64,000 bases of DNA from Gammaproteobacteria bacterium (GCA_009846005.1 VXYL01000057.1:1-64000), one strand, 5' to 3'; counted from the stretch's first letter, positions 49,787 to 59,764 are shown. Translations and numbers: made by a program. Notes: generated by a model not told the origin, from the sequence alone.

Positions 49787-50199
49787 TGACGATGGCATTT
49801 TCACTTCACGAGAAGCTGGCCGCGGACTGCGAATCCCTTGGCGACCTGGATCTCTGCACCGTGCTTCTCATGCGCGACCACCGCTTTCCCTGGGTGATCC
49901 TCGTGCCGCGCATCGAAGGCTTGCGCGACCTCCACGACCTGCCCAGGGACCGGGCACGGGTCCTCTTCGACGAGATCGATAGGCTGTCGCGGATCCTCGT
50001 CGACGAGTTCCAGGCCGAGAAGATCAACGTCGCGGCGCTCGGCAACCAGGTGCCGCAGCTACACGTCCACGTCATCGGCCGGTACGCGAGCGATGTGGCG
50101 TGGCCCGGACCCGTCTGGAACGCCGGCGTTGTCCAGGATGTCGACCAAGTGGCCGTTAGGGCACGCGCAACGGCTCTTCGTCGGGCGTTGAGGTTCTAG
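49783..50199 (+). CDS. HIT domain protein
   Basis: A 138-residue nucleotide hydrolase-like protein. The triad region QLHVHVIGRY (HxHx) is the HIT motif, and the N-terminal FPWVILVPRIEG strand fits the HIT fold. It probably acts on dinucleoside polyphosphates or adenylated products. The ATG overlaps the DUF3604 stop (ATGA); a second ATG three bases on is an alternative start. Confidence 0.88.
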   Translation: MMTMAFSLHEKLAADCESLGDLDLCTVLLMRDHRFPWVILVPRIEGLRDLHDLPRDRARVLFDEIDRLSRILVDEFQAEKINVAALGNQVPQLHVHVIGRYASDVAWPGPVWNAGVVQDVDQVAVRARATALRRALRF

Positions 50200-50243
50200 C
50201 CGCAAGACGTCCCGTTCACCGGGGCATCGACAATGCGCGGCGC

Positions 50244-50322
50244 GGGCGGGGACAAGCCCCGCCCCTACGGGGTCTTTCTCCTCACCTCGGGCATTCCGTA
50301 GGGGACGGGCTTGCCCCGTCTC
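50244..50322. repeat. two opposed palindromic repeats
   Basis: At 50244-50268, GGGCGGGG-ACAAG-CCCCGCCC-CTAC, the inverted form of the unit. At 50298-50322, GTAG plus GGGACGGG-CTTGC-CCCGTCTC, the direct form. They fill the gap between the convergent HIT and GST genes. Confidence 0.75.
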
Positions 50323-50386
50323 GGCCGCCCCGTTCCCTACGGTTCCCCGCGACCAGATTGCTTCCTGAGGGTCCGTGCCGGCGGCG

Positions 50387-51010
50387 TCAAGGAAGCGGTA
50401 TTTCGCCCGCGTCGAACGGGACGCTCCAGCCTTTACGCACCGCTGGACGAGAGGCGATGGCGACGAACCAGCGTTTCAGGCACGGGTAGTCGGTCCAATC
50501 GATTCGATGCCAGGGCCAGCGGGCGATCCACGGCCACGTCGCGATGTCGGCGATGGAGTAGTCGCCGGCCAGGTACTCCCACCCGACGAGGCGTTGATCG
50601 AGAACCCCGTACAGGCGTTTCGCCTCGTCGCCGTAGCGTTTCTCCGCGTAGTCCGACTTGCCGGCGTTGAACTGCAGGAAGTGGTTGGCCTGGCCGAGCA
50701 TCGGTCCGACGCCGCCCATCTGCAGCATCAGCCATTCCAGCGTCGTCCAACGGTCCGAGCCGCCGAACTTGCCGGTCTTGTCGGCAAGGTAGAGCAGGAT
50801 CGCGCCGGACTCCATCATGGACCGTCCGGTTTCCCGGTCGATGATCGCCGGGATCTTGTTGTTGGGGCTGATGGCCAGGAATTCGGTAGCGAACTGTTCG
50901 TCCTTGCCGATGTTCACCGGGTGCGCGACGTAGTCGAGGCCGAACTCCTCCAGGGCAATGGAGATCTTGCGGCCGTTCGGAGTCGGCCAGGTGTAGAGGT
51001 CGATCGTCAT
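50387..51010 (-). CDS. glutathione S-transferase (YfcG/YghU, Nu-like)
   Basis: A 207-residue GST. The thioredoxin-like N-terminal domain starts MTIDLYTWPTPNGRKISIALEEFGL, the pattern of the Nu class (disulphide-bond reductase type), with NNKIPAI. MMESGAILLYLADKTGKF is the usual motif before the helical domain. Its ATG overlaps the DUF4340 stop (ATGA), so it is the last gene of the Gld-like operon, unusual company for a GST. Confidence 0.9.
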   Translation of the reverse strand: MTIDLYTWPTPNGRKISIALEEFGLDYVAHPVNIGKDEQFATEFLAISPNNKIPAIIDRETGRSMMESGAILLYLADKTGKFGGSDRWTTLEWLMLQMGGVGPMLGQANHFLQFNAGKSDYAEKRYGDEAKRLYGVLDQRLVGWEYLAGDYSIADIATWPWIARWPWHRIDWTDYPCLKRWFVAIASRPAVRKGWSVPFDAGEIPLP

Positions 51011-52098
51011 CCGTCTTCGGATGCCCCGCCAGCTTCCGCTGACTCTTCCGCCCCCTCGGCCTCGGTCCCCGTTTCGGAATCAGCCGCCGTCTCGGATTCC
51101 TCCGATTCTTCGGCTTCCGGCGGGTCCGGAAGGAGATCGGCAAACGGTTTGTTCATCTGCTCCGCGATGTACTTGGACAGCTCGTAGGCGCCGGATACGC
51201 GATCCGATACCGCCACGTACTTCTCGCCGTCATCCAAGGCGAATATCGACAACGTCTGGTCACCCTCCTCGTCGGTGAGAACGAAGGTCATCGTGGCCGA
51301 CTCCGGCAACGCCGCCTCGTTCACGCCGGTGACCGAGAGCCCCTTGAACCGGCCGACGAAGGTCTCGACCTTGCCTTGGTCGAGTTCCGTGCCGTCCGTG
51401 GTAACCCAAGCGTCCTGTTCCTCGCCGGCCCTACCGTCCTTGCCGAACTCGTAGCCCGCCACCGGTTCGACCGTGTCCTCGGCGTCTTCGGAATCCGGTT
51501 CCGAGGCAGCATCGGTTGAAGCCGGATCTCCCGGGAGGCGGCGCAAGGCCGTAACCTCACCCTGCGGACGAAGCAACGAACGGTCGAGCCAGTCCCCGGC
51601 CTTCACACCAGCTTCGTAGTTGGAGAACCTGATCGCATAGATTTCGTCTTCCCCGGTGCGACGGGCATGGGTCTTGCGGTAGCCGGGCGAGGTGCCGAGG
51701 TAGATGTCCGCGACGGTGTCTTCCCCAGCCCTTGCCACGAGATGGCGTTGGTGGTTTTCCGCCGTGACCTCGAACCGCTCGTGTGTCGGCTGGGTATTGG
51801 CTACCGGCCAACTCCCCGCAGCGTCGGAGAGCCTCTCGATTACCGAATCCACCTTGAACCCGGCGGCGGGAACCCCGTTCGGCAACTGCCAGTTCCCGTC
51901 CACCTTGGTAACGCTTACCGAGCCTTCGTTGTTCGAAACCGTCAAGCTATCGACGCTCTGTGCGTCGAACTGTAGAAACGGTTCGGGCTCCTCGATGCCG
52001 CCGCTCCTCGCCGCGAGCAGCACGCCGACGACGACAATCTGAATGCCCAGCAGCGCACCGAGCGTCGTCTTGTTGATGATCCCTCTCTCACGGTTCAT
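51007..52098 (-). CDS. DUF4340 domain protein of the Gld-type ABC operon
   Basis: A 363-residue membrane-anchored protein. One N-terminal helix (TTLGALLGIQIVVVGVLLAA) leads to a mostly extracytoplasmic domain with the DUF4340 pattern: DGNWQLPN, DWLDRSLLRP and GYEFG. An acidic Glu/Ser-rich tail (EAEESEESETAADSETG) ends it. The ATG at 52098 overlaps the upstream permease stop as ATGA. It is a common partner of GldG-type genes, likely part of the same exporter. Confidence 0.87.
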   Translation of the reverse strand: MNRERGIINKTTLGALLGIQIVVVGVLLAARSGGIEEPEPFLQFDAQSVDSLTVSNNEGSVSVTKVDGNWQLPNGVPAAGFKVDSVIERLSDAAGSWPVANTQPTHERFEVTAENHQRHLVARAGEDTVADIYLGTSPGYRKTHARRTGEDEIYAIRFSNYEAGVKAGDWLDRSLLRPQGEVTALRRLPGDPASTDAASEPDSEDAEDTVEPVAGYEFGKDGRAGEEQDAWVTTDGTELDQGKVETFVGRFKGLSVTGVNEAALPESATMTFVLTDEEGDQTLSIFALDDGEKYVAVSDRVSGAYELSKYIAEQMNKPFADLLPDPPEAEESEESETAADSETGTEAEGAEESAEAGGASEDG

Positions 52099-55022
52099 GA
52101 CGATGCCTCCAACTGGGCCTGGAATGTGTTCCGCCGCGTCAACCGGCGCTGGCGGCTTAGGCCGAACACCAACGCGAGACCCGCAAGCGCCAGTGCGTAG
52201 TTGACGTACTCCCAAACCCGCTGTGCCTGGGCTTCCATCGGCTCCAAGGTGCGGTTGAAATGACCACGGGCGCGGATTCCGAGCAGCGAGCGGTCTTCGA
52301 CGGCCCAGTCCACGAGGTTCGCCATGAGCTGGTTCGAATTGACGTAGATCATGCCGTCCGCCGAACCGACCATGCGAATGGTCTGGTCGGCAACGAACGA
52401 CGCGGAACCGATCACGATCAAGCGTGCGGATTCCGGCGACTTGTCGATCACCGAGGTGACCGTGCCCAGCGTATCGACGTCCTCCTCGTCCACGGCATCC
52501 TCTCCTTGTGGACCGTCTTGTGCAGCCGCCGGGGGTTCCGCTTCGTCTTCGGCGAGCGGGGACGTCTCGAAGAACGACTCGAAGCGGCCTTCCACCATGA
52601 CCGCGAGAGTATTCGGGCGCTGCTCGCCCTCGGGCGTGTAGACGATATCCCCCGATAGGTCGAGGTTTGGCGTGATGTCGGTGGAGGCCGAACGCCAACT
52701 CGCGGCGGAACTCGTCATCAGGGTCGTTACGGTCCGCTCGGCATTGCGTTCCTCGTCCACCTCGATGGGCGAACTCCACGCCATGGTCACCTGGGGAACC
52801 GCTGCCGTGAACGCGACGTCCTGGTTCAGCGAATCGCCCCGCACGTCGACGAAATAGGGGTAGTCGGTCATCTGGACATCCCGGAAGGTGAAGCCGCCGA
52901 CCTGCCGGGTCACCGGCAGCGGGAACGCCGCGTTCTTCGGATCCATGACCAACGAGGGATCGATGCTCACCCCGTGGTGGGCCAAGTAGTCGTCGAGACC
53001 GGAGAACGCCGGTGTCGCGGTCAGCGACTGGGGCGTCATCACCGTGCGGTACGCGCCGGTGGCAATCACCACCGTGCCCCCGCGCATCAGGTATTGGTCG
53101 ATGGCGAATACGGCCTTGTCGTCGAGACCCGAAGGATCCACGACCATCAGCACATCCGCGGATGCCTCGACATCGCCGCTCAGGAGGTCAACGCTCCGCA
53201 CGCTGAAGTCCGAATCGAGCATGTCGCGCAAGCCGTTGAACTCGTTGCCGGGCGGTTGTTGCATCTGGGGCATCTGTTGCTGCATGTAGGGCGGCATCCC
53301 CTGCGGGGCGGACAAGCCGACAGTCTTCAAGAGACCCACCGCGTAGCGCTTCAAGCCCTCCTCGATGCCACGCCGAAGTCCATCCCGATCCAGGGACTCC
53401 GGGATCGGCATCTGTACCAAGGTCACGCCATCGGTGAGGGTCAGGTGGAAATAGAAGGTGTTGATGTCGAAAACGCTCGACGCCATCGGCCGGAAGCCGT
53501 AGTCGGCGGCGATCTGCTGTGCCACGGCGCCACCCCCGGCATCGGGATCGACGACCTCCGCGGTCAGCTTGCCAGCCGATTCCTCCTGCATCTCCAGGAG
53601 AACCACGTCGAGGTCCCCGCGCAACGTGCGCAGTGCCTCCGGCAGGCGGTCATCGGGCGAGATGTAGCCGGTGAACTTGACGGGTTGGGTGACGTTGTCG
53701 AAGACGCTGCCGCCGCCCTGGAATCCGTAGAGAACCTTCTTGATGCTGCGCGTGATGTCGTACTCCGGATTCTTGAGTCGGACATCGAGATCGGCCTCGC
53801 CCTGCACCTTGACCTCGATCAGGTCGCTGAAACTGAGCACTTCGTATTCGTCGGCGTACTGGACAAGCACGTCGAAGTACGAACTGACGAGACTCGCCTG
53901 GTACCTGTCCGCGACCTGGAAAGGGACTGCGCGGATGCCGTACTTGGTGTTGGCCTCGTCCTCGAGTTCCGGATTCTCCGTCGGATCGATGAGTTCGACG
54001 CGGACCATGTCGCCGCCCGCCACGCCGTATTCAGTCAGCAGGTTCTTGAGCTGCGGTCCGAGCGGCCCGAGTAGCGGGTGGGTCTTGGCGCTGAAGTAGC
54101 CGCGGATAAGAAGGGGTTCGCGAAGTTCGCGCAGGTAGCTCTTGGTGGCTTCGGAAATGGAGTACTGATTGCCTTGGGTCGCATCCCAGCGCAGGAAGCC
54201 CACGCCCGACAGCCACAGGTTGGCGACTAGGAAGTTCGCGGCCACGAGTCCCAGGACGACGCGCCGCTCCATGTGCCGGCGACCGCCGCCGTCGGCAGCC
54301 CACCCCTGCGAGTCAACGGCGTAGACGTTCAACGCGAGGAACACCGCCAGTATCGAGCCGTAGAAATAGAGATCCCGCAAGTCGAGCACGCCCCGGGTGA
54401 TGGACTCGAACCGGGACCCTGCGCCGAGAGCGCGCAGCGCGTCACCGACGGTCCCGCCGAACAGTTCGGTTAGCGTCGGCGTGCCCAGGAGATAGAAAAC
54501 GCCACACCCGAACGACGCGAGTATCAGGGCGACGATCTGGTTCTCGGTCTTGGCACTGACGAACAGACCGATGGAGATGTAGGCGGCACCCAACAGGGCA
54601 GCCGCCAGGTAGCCAGCAAAGACGGGACCCCAGTCGAGATCGCCGAGCATCGCCACCGTGACCGGCAACGGCACCGTCAGCGCCAAACCGACGACGAGGA
54701 GACCCCAGCAAGCCAGGAATTTGCCGACGACGAACTCCGTGCTCGTCGCCGGCACCGTAACCACTAGTTCCAGCGTGCCAGTACGGCGTTCGTCGCTCCA
54801 CATGCGCATCGTCAGCGCCGCCGCGAGGAACACCAGCAGCACTGGCAGCCATTCGAACATCGGCCGCACGTCGGCGATGTTGCGCGCGAAAAACGCCTCC
54901 ACCCAGAAAAACACGAACAATGTGACCCCAAGAAAGGCACCCAGGAACAGGTACGCGATGGGGGACGAGAAGAAGTGCGCCAGTTCCTTGCCGGCGATTC
55001 TTCGGACGGCATCAATTCGCAT
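52095..55022 (-). CDS. fused ABC-2 permease (GldF-like) and GldG-like protein
   Basis: A 975-residue protein joining two normally separate products. Residues 1-250 are a six-helix ABC-2 permease (start MRIDAVRRIAGKELAHFFSSP, with DERRTGTLELVVTVP). From about 260 a GldG/ABC-type uncharacterised domain follows: LRWDATQGNQYSISEATKSY, GYFSAKTHP, and GQRF-like DDRLPEAL repeats. A C-terminal helix VWEYVNYALALAGLALVFG anchors it. The start ATG overlaps the ATPase end by 11 bases. Substrate unknown; related systems act in gliding or polysaccharide/protein export. Confidence 0.88.
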   Translation of the reverse strand: MRIDAVRRIAGKELAHFFSSPIAYLFLGAFLGVTLFVFFWVEAFFARNIADVRPMFEWLPVLLVFLAAALTMRMWSDERRTGTLELVVTVPATSTEFVVGKFLACWGLLVVGLALTVPLPVTVAMLGDLDWGPVFAGYLAAALLGAAYISIGLFVSAKTENQIVALILASFGCGVFYLLGTPTLTELFGGTVGDALRALGAGSRFESITRGVLDLRDLYFYGSILAVFLALNVYAVDSQGWAADGGGRRHMERRVVLGLVAANFLVANLWLSGVGFLRWDATQGNQYSISEATKSYLRELREPLLIRGYFSAKTHPLLGPLGPQLKNLLTEYGVAGGDMVRVELIDPTENPELEDEANTKYGIRAVPFQVADRYQASLVSSYFDVLVQYADEYEVLSFSDLIEVKVQGEADLDVRLKNPEYDITRSIKKVLYGFQGGGSVFDNVTQPVKFTGYISPDDRLPEALRTLRGDLDVVLLEMQEESAGKLTAEVVDPDAGGGAVAQQIAADYGFRPMASSVFDINTFYFHLTLTDGVTLVQMPIPESLDRDGLRRGIEEGLKRYAVGLLKTVGLSAPQGMPPYMQQQMPQMQQPPGNEFNGLRDMLDSDFSVRSVDLLSGDVEASADVLMVVDPSGLDDKAVFAIDQYLMRGGTVVIATGAYRTVMTPQSLTATPAFSGLDDYLAHHGVSIDPSLVMDPKNAAFPLPVTRQVGGFTFRDVQMTDYPYFVDVRGDSLNQDVAFTAAVPQVTMAWSSPIEVDEERNAERTVTTLMTSSAASWRSASTDITPNLDLSGDIVYTPEGEQRPNTLAVMVEGRFESFFETSPLAEDEAEPPAAAQDGPQGEDAVDEEDVDTLGTVTSVIDKSPESARLIVIGSASFVADQTIRMVGSADGMIYVNSNQLMANLVDWAVEDRSLLGIRARGHFNRTLEPMEAQAQRVWEYVNYALALAGLALVFGLSRQRRLTRRNTFQAQLEASS

Positions 55023-55923
55023 CGCGGACCTCCCCCGTCTCGGCGCTCACCTCCCGGAACACGGTCTCGAGGTCGCGCTGCTCCACGGCCAGGGCATGCA
55101 CGGCGATCCCGGCACCCACCAGGCGGCGCGTCAACTCCGCCCGGGCTGCATCGTCCGAGACCCCGTCGAAGGCGTACCCGCCGTCGTGCGGCGTCACCTC
55201 GGCAAACCCCGCGACCGCGGATTCGATCGGCTGTAGCGCGGCGTCCGTTCGCAGCACCATGCGATCGCTCTGCTGCAGATCCGTCAACCGTTCGTCCAGG
55301 GCGAGCGTGCCGGCGCGCAGGATCATCACCCGATCGCACACCGCATCGACCTCCTGCATGATGTGGGTCGACAGGATCACCGTCGCGTTGCCCGCCAAAC
55401 GCCGTATCAGGTCGCGCATCTGCTCGGTTTGGGACGGATCGAGACCATTTGTGGGCTCGTCCAAAATCAACAGCTGCGGCTTGTGGACGATGGCCTGGGC
55501 CACGCCGACGCGTTGCTGGAAACCCCTCGACAACGTGCCGATCGAGTCGAACGCGCGCCCCGCAAGATCGGTCGACCCCAGCACCTCCTTGAGCGCCGAC
55601 GCCCGGTTCGCGACGTGCCGCAACCCCGCAACGTAGTCGAGGTACTCCACCACCGTCATCTCGGGGTAGACCGGGCAATTCTCGGGCAGGTAGCCCAACC
55701 GCTGCTGGACCGCCTCCGGCGCTTCGACGACATCGTAGCCGTCGACGCTGACGCGTCCCGCGCTCGGCTCCAGGTAGCCCGTCAACATCTTCATGATCGT
55801 TGTCTTGCCGGCACCGTTGTGCCCCAGCAAGCCGACGATCTCCCCGCTGCCGATGGAGAAACTGACGGAATCCACCGCCAACGTCTCCCCATACCGGCGC
55901 GTCAACTCCTCGGCGTTGATCAC
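55012..55923 (-). CDS. ABC transporter ATP-binding protein (GldA-like)
   Basis: A 303-residue ATPase. Walker A GHNGAGKTT, Q-loop in RLGYLPENCPVYPEMTV, signature LSRGFQQRVGVAQAIVH, and Walker B LLILDEPTNGLDPSQ are intact, and the H-loop is STH. The GTG at 55923 is preceded by GGAGGAG, a clear ribosome-binding site. It powers the fused permease encoded next. Confidence 0.93.
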   Translation of the reverse strand: MINAEELTRRYGETLAVDSVSFSIGSGEIVGLLGHNGAGKTTIMKMLTGYLEPSAGRVSVDGYDVVEAPEAVQQRLGYLPENCPVYPEMTVVEYLDYVAGLRHVANRASALKEVLGSTDLAGRAFDSIGTLSRGFQQRVGVAQAIVHKPQLLILDEPTNGLDPSQTEQMRDLIRRLAGNATVILSTHIMQEVDAVCDRVMILRAGTLALDERLTDLQQSDRMVLRTDAALQPIESAVAGFAEVTPHDGGYAFDGVSDDAARAELTRRLVGAGIAVHALAVEQRDLETVFREVSAETGEVRDAN

Positions 55924-56401
55924 CGAACTCCTCCGTTCACTATTCGCTAGTCTGTCCTTCGCCACGGCACGTCCGCAGCCACGGGGTACCGGCGAAGCGC
56001 CGGTAAGATACAAAGACGACTGGCGACTTTCTACCCCACTCCCGCGTTCGTTTGACCAAGAAGGGTCGAGAGAATTCCCACGGACCGCGATGCCAATCCA
56101 CGCCGGTGTACCGCAAGTCCTTGCTAGCGAAGTGACTCCGTAGGGGACGGGCTTGTCCCGTCCCGGCGCGTCCTTGGGACGTGTTTCGAGAACGCTCGTG
56201 CGTTCTCGCGGCAAACGGCTGACGCCTTGCGTTGCCCTGGCACGGGCGACCGCAAGGGTCGAACGGGCGACCACAAGGTCGCCCCTACGGGCTCACCAAG
56301 AGATCGTCGCGCACCTACGACTCCGCAGAAGTGGCGCTGACGCGCCGAATCGGACAGACTCACAGACTGGCTCCCGCGCAACCTAGGCTTAAGGCACAAC
56401 C
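55924..56401. repeat. 478-bp repeat-rich intergenic region
   Basis: No gene is seen. It holds ACCGGCG-AAG-CGCCGGT (55988-56004), GTAG with GGGACGGG-CTTGT-CCCGTCCC (56140-56164), and GGGCGACC-ACAA-GGTCGCCC (56265-56284, CTAC after it), plus an incomplete copy just before. It separates the divergent ATPase and SDR genes, so promoters must lie within, but none was recognisable. Confidence 0.8.
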
Positions 56402-57259
56402 GTGCGTGACGTAGCGGGCAAGACTGCGTTTATCACTGGCGGCGCAAGCGGCATCGGTCTCGCCATGGCCCGATCATTCTCCGTCGCTGGCATGAAGGTC
56501 GTCATCGCCGACGTCGAGCAGGCCGCCCTCGATGCCCTCGACAACGAATTCGAAGCAAGCAACGCCGAGTTCCTGACCATCAAGGTCGATGTCACCGACC
56601 GCGATGGCTTGGAAGCGGCGGCCGCAGCCACCGAGGCGCGCTTCGGCAAGGTCCACTTGGTGTGCAACAACGCCGGTGTGGCGGTGGGCGGCCGCATCGA
56701 CGAAATGACCTACGACGATTGGGACTGGGTACTGGGCGTCAACATCAACGGGGTCGTCAATGGCATCAGCACCTTCGTCGAGCGTTTGAAGAGCCACGGC
56801 GAAGGTGGCCATTTCGTGAACACCGCGTCCATGGCCGGGCACGTCTCGATCCCCGGTCTCTCGGTCTACACCGCCAGCAAGTTCGCGGTCGTCGGCATCT
56901 CGGAGACCATGCGGGCCGATCTCATGCCCCACAACATCGGGGTGTCGGTTCTATGCCCCGGCATGGTCGACACGAACATCCTCGATTCCGGACGCAACCG
57001 TCCCGACCATTTCGTCCACGGCGCGCGTCCCTGGGGAGAGTCCCTTCCGGCCGAAGAGCGCGACGCCTTCAACGAGAACATCCGCGCCAGCATGATCGAT
57101 CCCGCGATCGTCGGCGACATGGTGCTGCACGCCATCCAGACGGACGAGTTCTACATCTTCACCCACCCGGGCATCGAACCGATGACCCAGTTGCGCGGCA
57201 CCGAGATCGCCGACGCCTTCGCGCGCTGGCGCGACTACTGCGAGGCGCGGAACATCTGA
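56402..57259 (+). CDS. short-chain dehydrogenase/reductase
   Basis: NAD(P)-dependent oxidoreductase of 285 residues. TGGASGIG is the nucleotide motif near residue 13, NNAG follows, and the catalytic Ser-Tyr-x-x-x-Lys lies in TASMAGH...YTASK. Starts GTG. The next gene, 17 bp on, is a MaoC-like hydratase, so both may act in one acyl or hydroxyacyl pathway. Confidence 0.93.
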   Translation: MRDVAGKTAFITGGASGIGLAMARSFSVAGMKVVIADVEQAALDALDNEFEASNAEFLTIKVDVTDRDGLEAAAAATEARFGKVHLVCNNAGVAVGGRIDEMTYDDWDWVLGVNINGVVNGISTFVERLKSHGEGGHFVNTASMAGHVSIPGLSVYTASKFAVVGISETMRADLMPHNIGVSVLCPGMVDTNILDSGRNRPDHFVHGARPWGESLPAEERDAFNENIRASMIDPAIVGDMVLHAIQTDEFYIFTHPGIEPMTQLRGTEIADAFARWRDYCEARNI

Positions 57260-57275
57260 TGCGTCACGAGACCCC

Positions 57276-57797
57276 ATGACGCGGAGCACCAAGAAGGTCG
57301 GACCGCAACGCTACCGCGAGACCTTCGGGCGCTATTTCGCCGCCTTCGAGGTTGGCGATGTCTACGAGCATCGTCCGGGGAAGACCATTACGGAATACGA
57401 GAACCACCTGTTCACGCTGCTGACCCTGAACACCCACCCCCTGCATTTCGACGCCGAGTTCGGCAAGGCAACCGAGTTCGGCCAGAATCTGGTGGTCAGC
57501 ACCTACACCCTGTCGCTGCTGATCGGGATGAGCGTCACGGACATAAGCCACAAGGCCATTGCCAACTTGGGTCTGGACGACGTGAAGTTCCCGTCACCGG
57601 TGTTTGTTGGGGACACGCTCTATGCCGAATCAGAAGTCCTCGCCAAGCGCGAATCGAAGTCGAGACCCGGACAGGGAATCGTTACCGTACGAACCGCGGG
57701 CCACAACCAGGACGGCGTCGAAATATGCAGTTTTGTCCGCAACGTTCTCATCCCCGCCGAGGGCCGCGCGGTCGAAGATCGCATGGAAACCTACTAG
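57276..57797 (+). CDS. MaoC-like dehydratase
   Basis: Hot-dog fold enoyl-CoA hydratase-type protein of 173 residues. The hydratase signature is in LTLNTHPLHFDAEFGKATEFG, with the Asp/His-like residues expected in this family, followed by the GDTLYAESEVL strand. The exact substrate is unknown. It follows the SDR gene in the same direction. Confidence 0.9.
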   Translation: MTRSTKKVGPQRYRETFGRYFAAFEVGDVYEHRPGKTITEYENHLFTLLTLNTHPLHFDAEFGKATEFGQNLVVSTYTLSLLIGMSVTDISHKAIANLGLDDVKFPSPVFVGDTLYAESEVLAKRESKSRPGQGIVTVRTAGHNQDGVEICSFVRNVLIPAEGRAVEDRMETY

Positions 57798-57805
57798 CAG
57801 ACGCC

Positions 57806-59764
57806 ATGTGGCAGCGATCGTTTCTCTGCCCACTCTCCTGCCTGCTGTTCTTGGCTGGTTGTACGGCGATGGATAGCTCACGCGGGGACGCCGAACCCGT
57901 GGCAGGCGCTGCGAACCTGGTCGTCGACCGCGTGCCGACCGTTCCGGAGGCGGTACTGGCCGGGCTCGACCGTTACCGAAACACCCGTTCCGCCAGCTTG
58001 CTCGGCTGGATCGACGACGGCATTCTGATCGCAACCCGATTCGGCAACACCACCCAACTGCACCGGGTCGACGCGCCACTCGGCATGCGCCGCCAGATCA
58101 CTTTCTTTCCCGAACCCGTGGCGGGCGCATCGGTGAACCCAGACTCGGGAAGAAACGGCTTCGTGTACCTGAAGGACGCCGGCGGCTCCGAGTTCTACCA
58201 GATGTTCTGGTACGACAACGCAAGCGCCGACTCCATGCGCTTGAGCGACGGCTCGTCCCGCTACACGGGCCTGTCCTGGTCGCCGACCGGGGCGTGGCTC
58301 GGCTACTCGACCACCGAGCGCAACGGCACGGACTGGGACCTGCACGCCAAGGACCTGCGCGGGGGACGCATGGTCCTCCAGGAAGACGAAGGCACGGGTT
58401 GGGGCATCGAGGATTGGTCCGAGGACGACGGCCGGATACTGATCAGCCAGTACATCTCGGTGAACGAGTCACGCATCTACGAATTGGATGTAACCACCCG
58501 CAAGCGACGCCGGCTGCTGCCCGACGTCACCGCCGCGTTCGGAGGTGTCCGCTACGGACCCGGGCGGAGCGTCTACTTCACCTCGGACATGAACGGCGAG
58601 TTCAGGCGCCTGCACCGTCTTGACCTCGACAGCGGCGCGATGCAAGTGCTAACGGAAGATGCGTCCTGGGACGTGGAGTCGTTCGCCGTCTCCCGCGACC
58701 GTCAGCGAGTCGCCTACGTCCTGAACGAAGACGGCGTCAGTCGGCTGTTCGCACGCAGCCTGGTCGACGGCGCTTTCATCGCCCTGCCACCGCTACCCCT
58801 CGGGATCGTGTCCGGGTTGCGTTTCCACCCAGACAGCAGCCGGCTGGGGTTTACGCTGCGCTCCGCGACGACCCCCTCGGACGTTTTCAGCATCGACTTC
58901 CGCACCCGCGTGCTAACACGATGGACACGCAGCGAACTCGGCGGAATCGACCCCGACCGGCTCACCGAGCCCCAACTCGTCCGCTACCCGACATTCGACG
59001 GCCGCTCCATACCGGCGTTCGTGTACCGTCCGCGGGGTACGGGCCCGCACCCGGTGATCGTCAGCATCCACGGCGGCCCCGAAAGCCAGTCGAGACCATC
59101 GTTCTCGTCCACCACGCAGTACTACGTCAACGAACTCGGGGTCGCCGTGATCTACCCCAACGTGCGCGGCTCCAGGGGCTACGGCAAAACCTGGCTCAAA
59201 CTCGACAACGGCCGGCTCCGCGAGGACTCCGTGCGCGACATCGGCGCGCTCCTGGACTGGATCGCCGCCGTGCCGGATCTTGACGCCGACCGGGTCGCCG
59301 TGACCGGCGGTTCCTACGGCGGCTACATGGTGCTGGCCTCCGTGGTGCACTACGGTGACCGGCTGCGCGCCGGCATCGAGCGTGTCGGCATCAGCAACTT
59401 CGTGACCTTTCTCGAGAACACCCAGCCCTACCGCCAGGATCTTCGCCGCGTCGAGTACGGCGACGAGCGCGATCCCGATATGCGCGCCTTCCTGACCTCG
59501 ATCTCGCCGCTGACCCAGGTCGACAAGGTCACCACTCCCATGTTGATTTCCCAGGGACAGAACGACCCGCGCGTACCGGCGAGCGAATCCGAGCAAATCG
59601 TCGCCGCCTTGAAAAAGGCCGACATCCCCGTTTGGTACGTGCTCGCCAAGGACGAGGGCCACGGCTTCCGCAAGAAGTCGAACCGCGACTACCTGACGGC
59701 GGTCACGGCGATGTTCATCACGCGCCACCTACTCGATGGCAAACCCGATGACGAGGCGCCTTGA
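57806..59764 (+). CDS. S9 family prolyl oligopeptidase-type lipoprotein
   Basis: A 652-residue exported serine peptidase. The signal peptide ends in the lipobox LLFLAGC, so it is a lipoprotein. A beta-propeller region (about 40-390) is followed by an alpha/beta hydrolase domain. The nucleophile is Ser in GGSYGGYM, Asp in NDPRVPAS and His in EGHGF. The ATG at 57806 is placed by the signal peptide. Confidence 0.92.
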   Translation: MWQRSFLCPLSCLLFLAGCTAMDSSRGDAEPVAGAANLVVDRVPTVPEAVLAGLDRYRNTRSASLLGWIDDGILIATRFGNTTQLHRVDAPLGMRRQITFFPEPVAGASVNPDSGRNGFVYLKDAGGSEFYQMFWYDNASADSMRLSDGSSRYTGLSWSPTGAWLGYSTTERNGTDWDLHAKDLRGGRMVLQEDEGTGWGIEDWSEDDGRILISQYISVNESRIYELDVTTRKRRRLLPDVTAAFGGVRYGPGRSVYFTSDMNGEFRRLHRLDLDSGAMQVLTEDASWDVESFAVSRDRQRVAYVLNEDGVSRLFARSLVDGAFIALPPLPLGIVSGLRFHPDSSRLGFTLRSATTPSDVFSIDFRTRVLTRWTRSELGGIDPDRLTEPQLVRYPTFDGRSIPAFVYRPRGTGPHPVIVSIHGGPESQSRPSFSSTTQYYVNELGVAVIYPNVRGSRGYGKTWLKLDNGRLREDSVRDIGALLDWIAAVPDLDADRVAVTGGSYGGYMVLASVVHYGDRLRAGIERVGISNFVTFLENTQPYRQDLRRVEYGDERDPDMRAFLTSISPLTQVDKVTTPMLISQGQNDPRVPASESEQIVAALKKADIPVWYVLAKDEGHGFRKKSNRDYLTAVTAMFITRHLLDGKPDDEAP

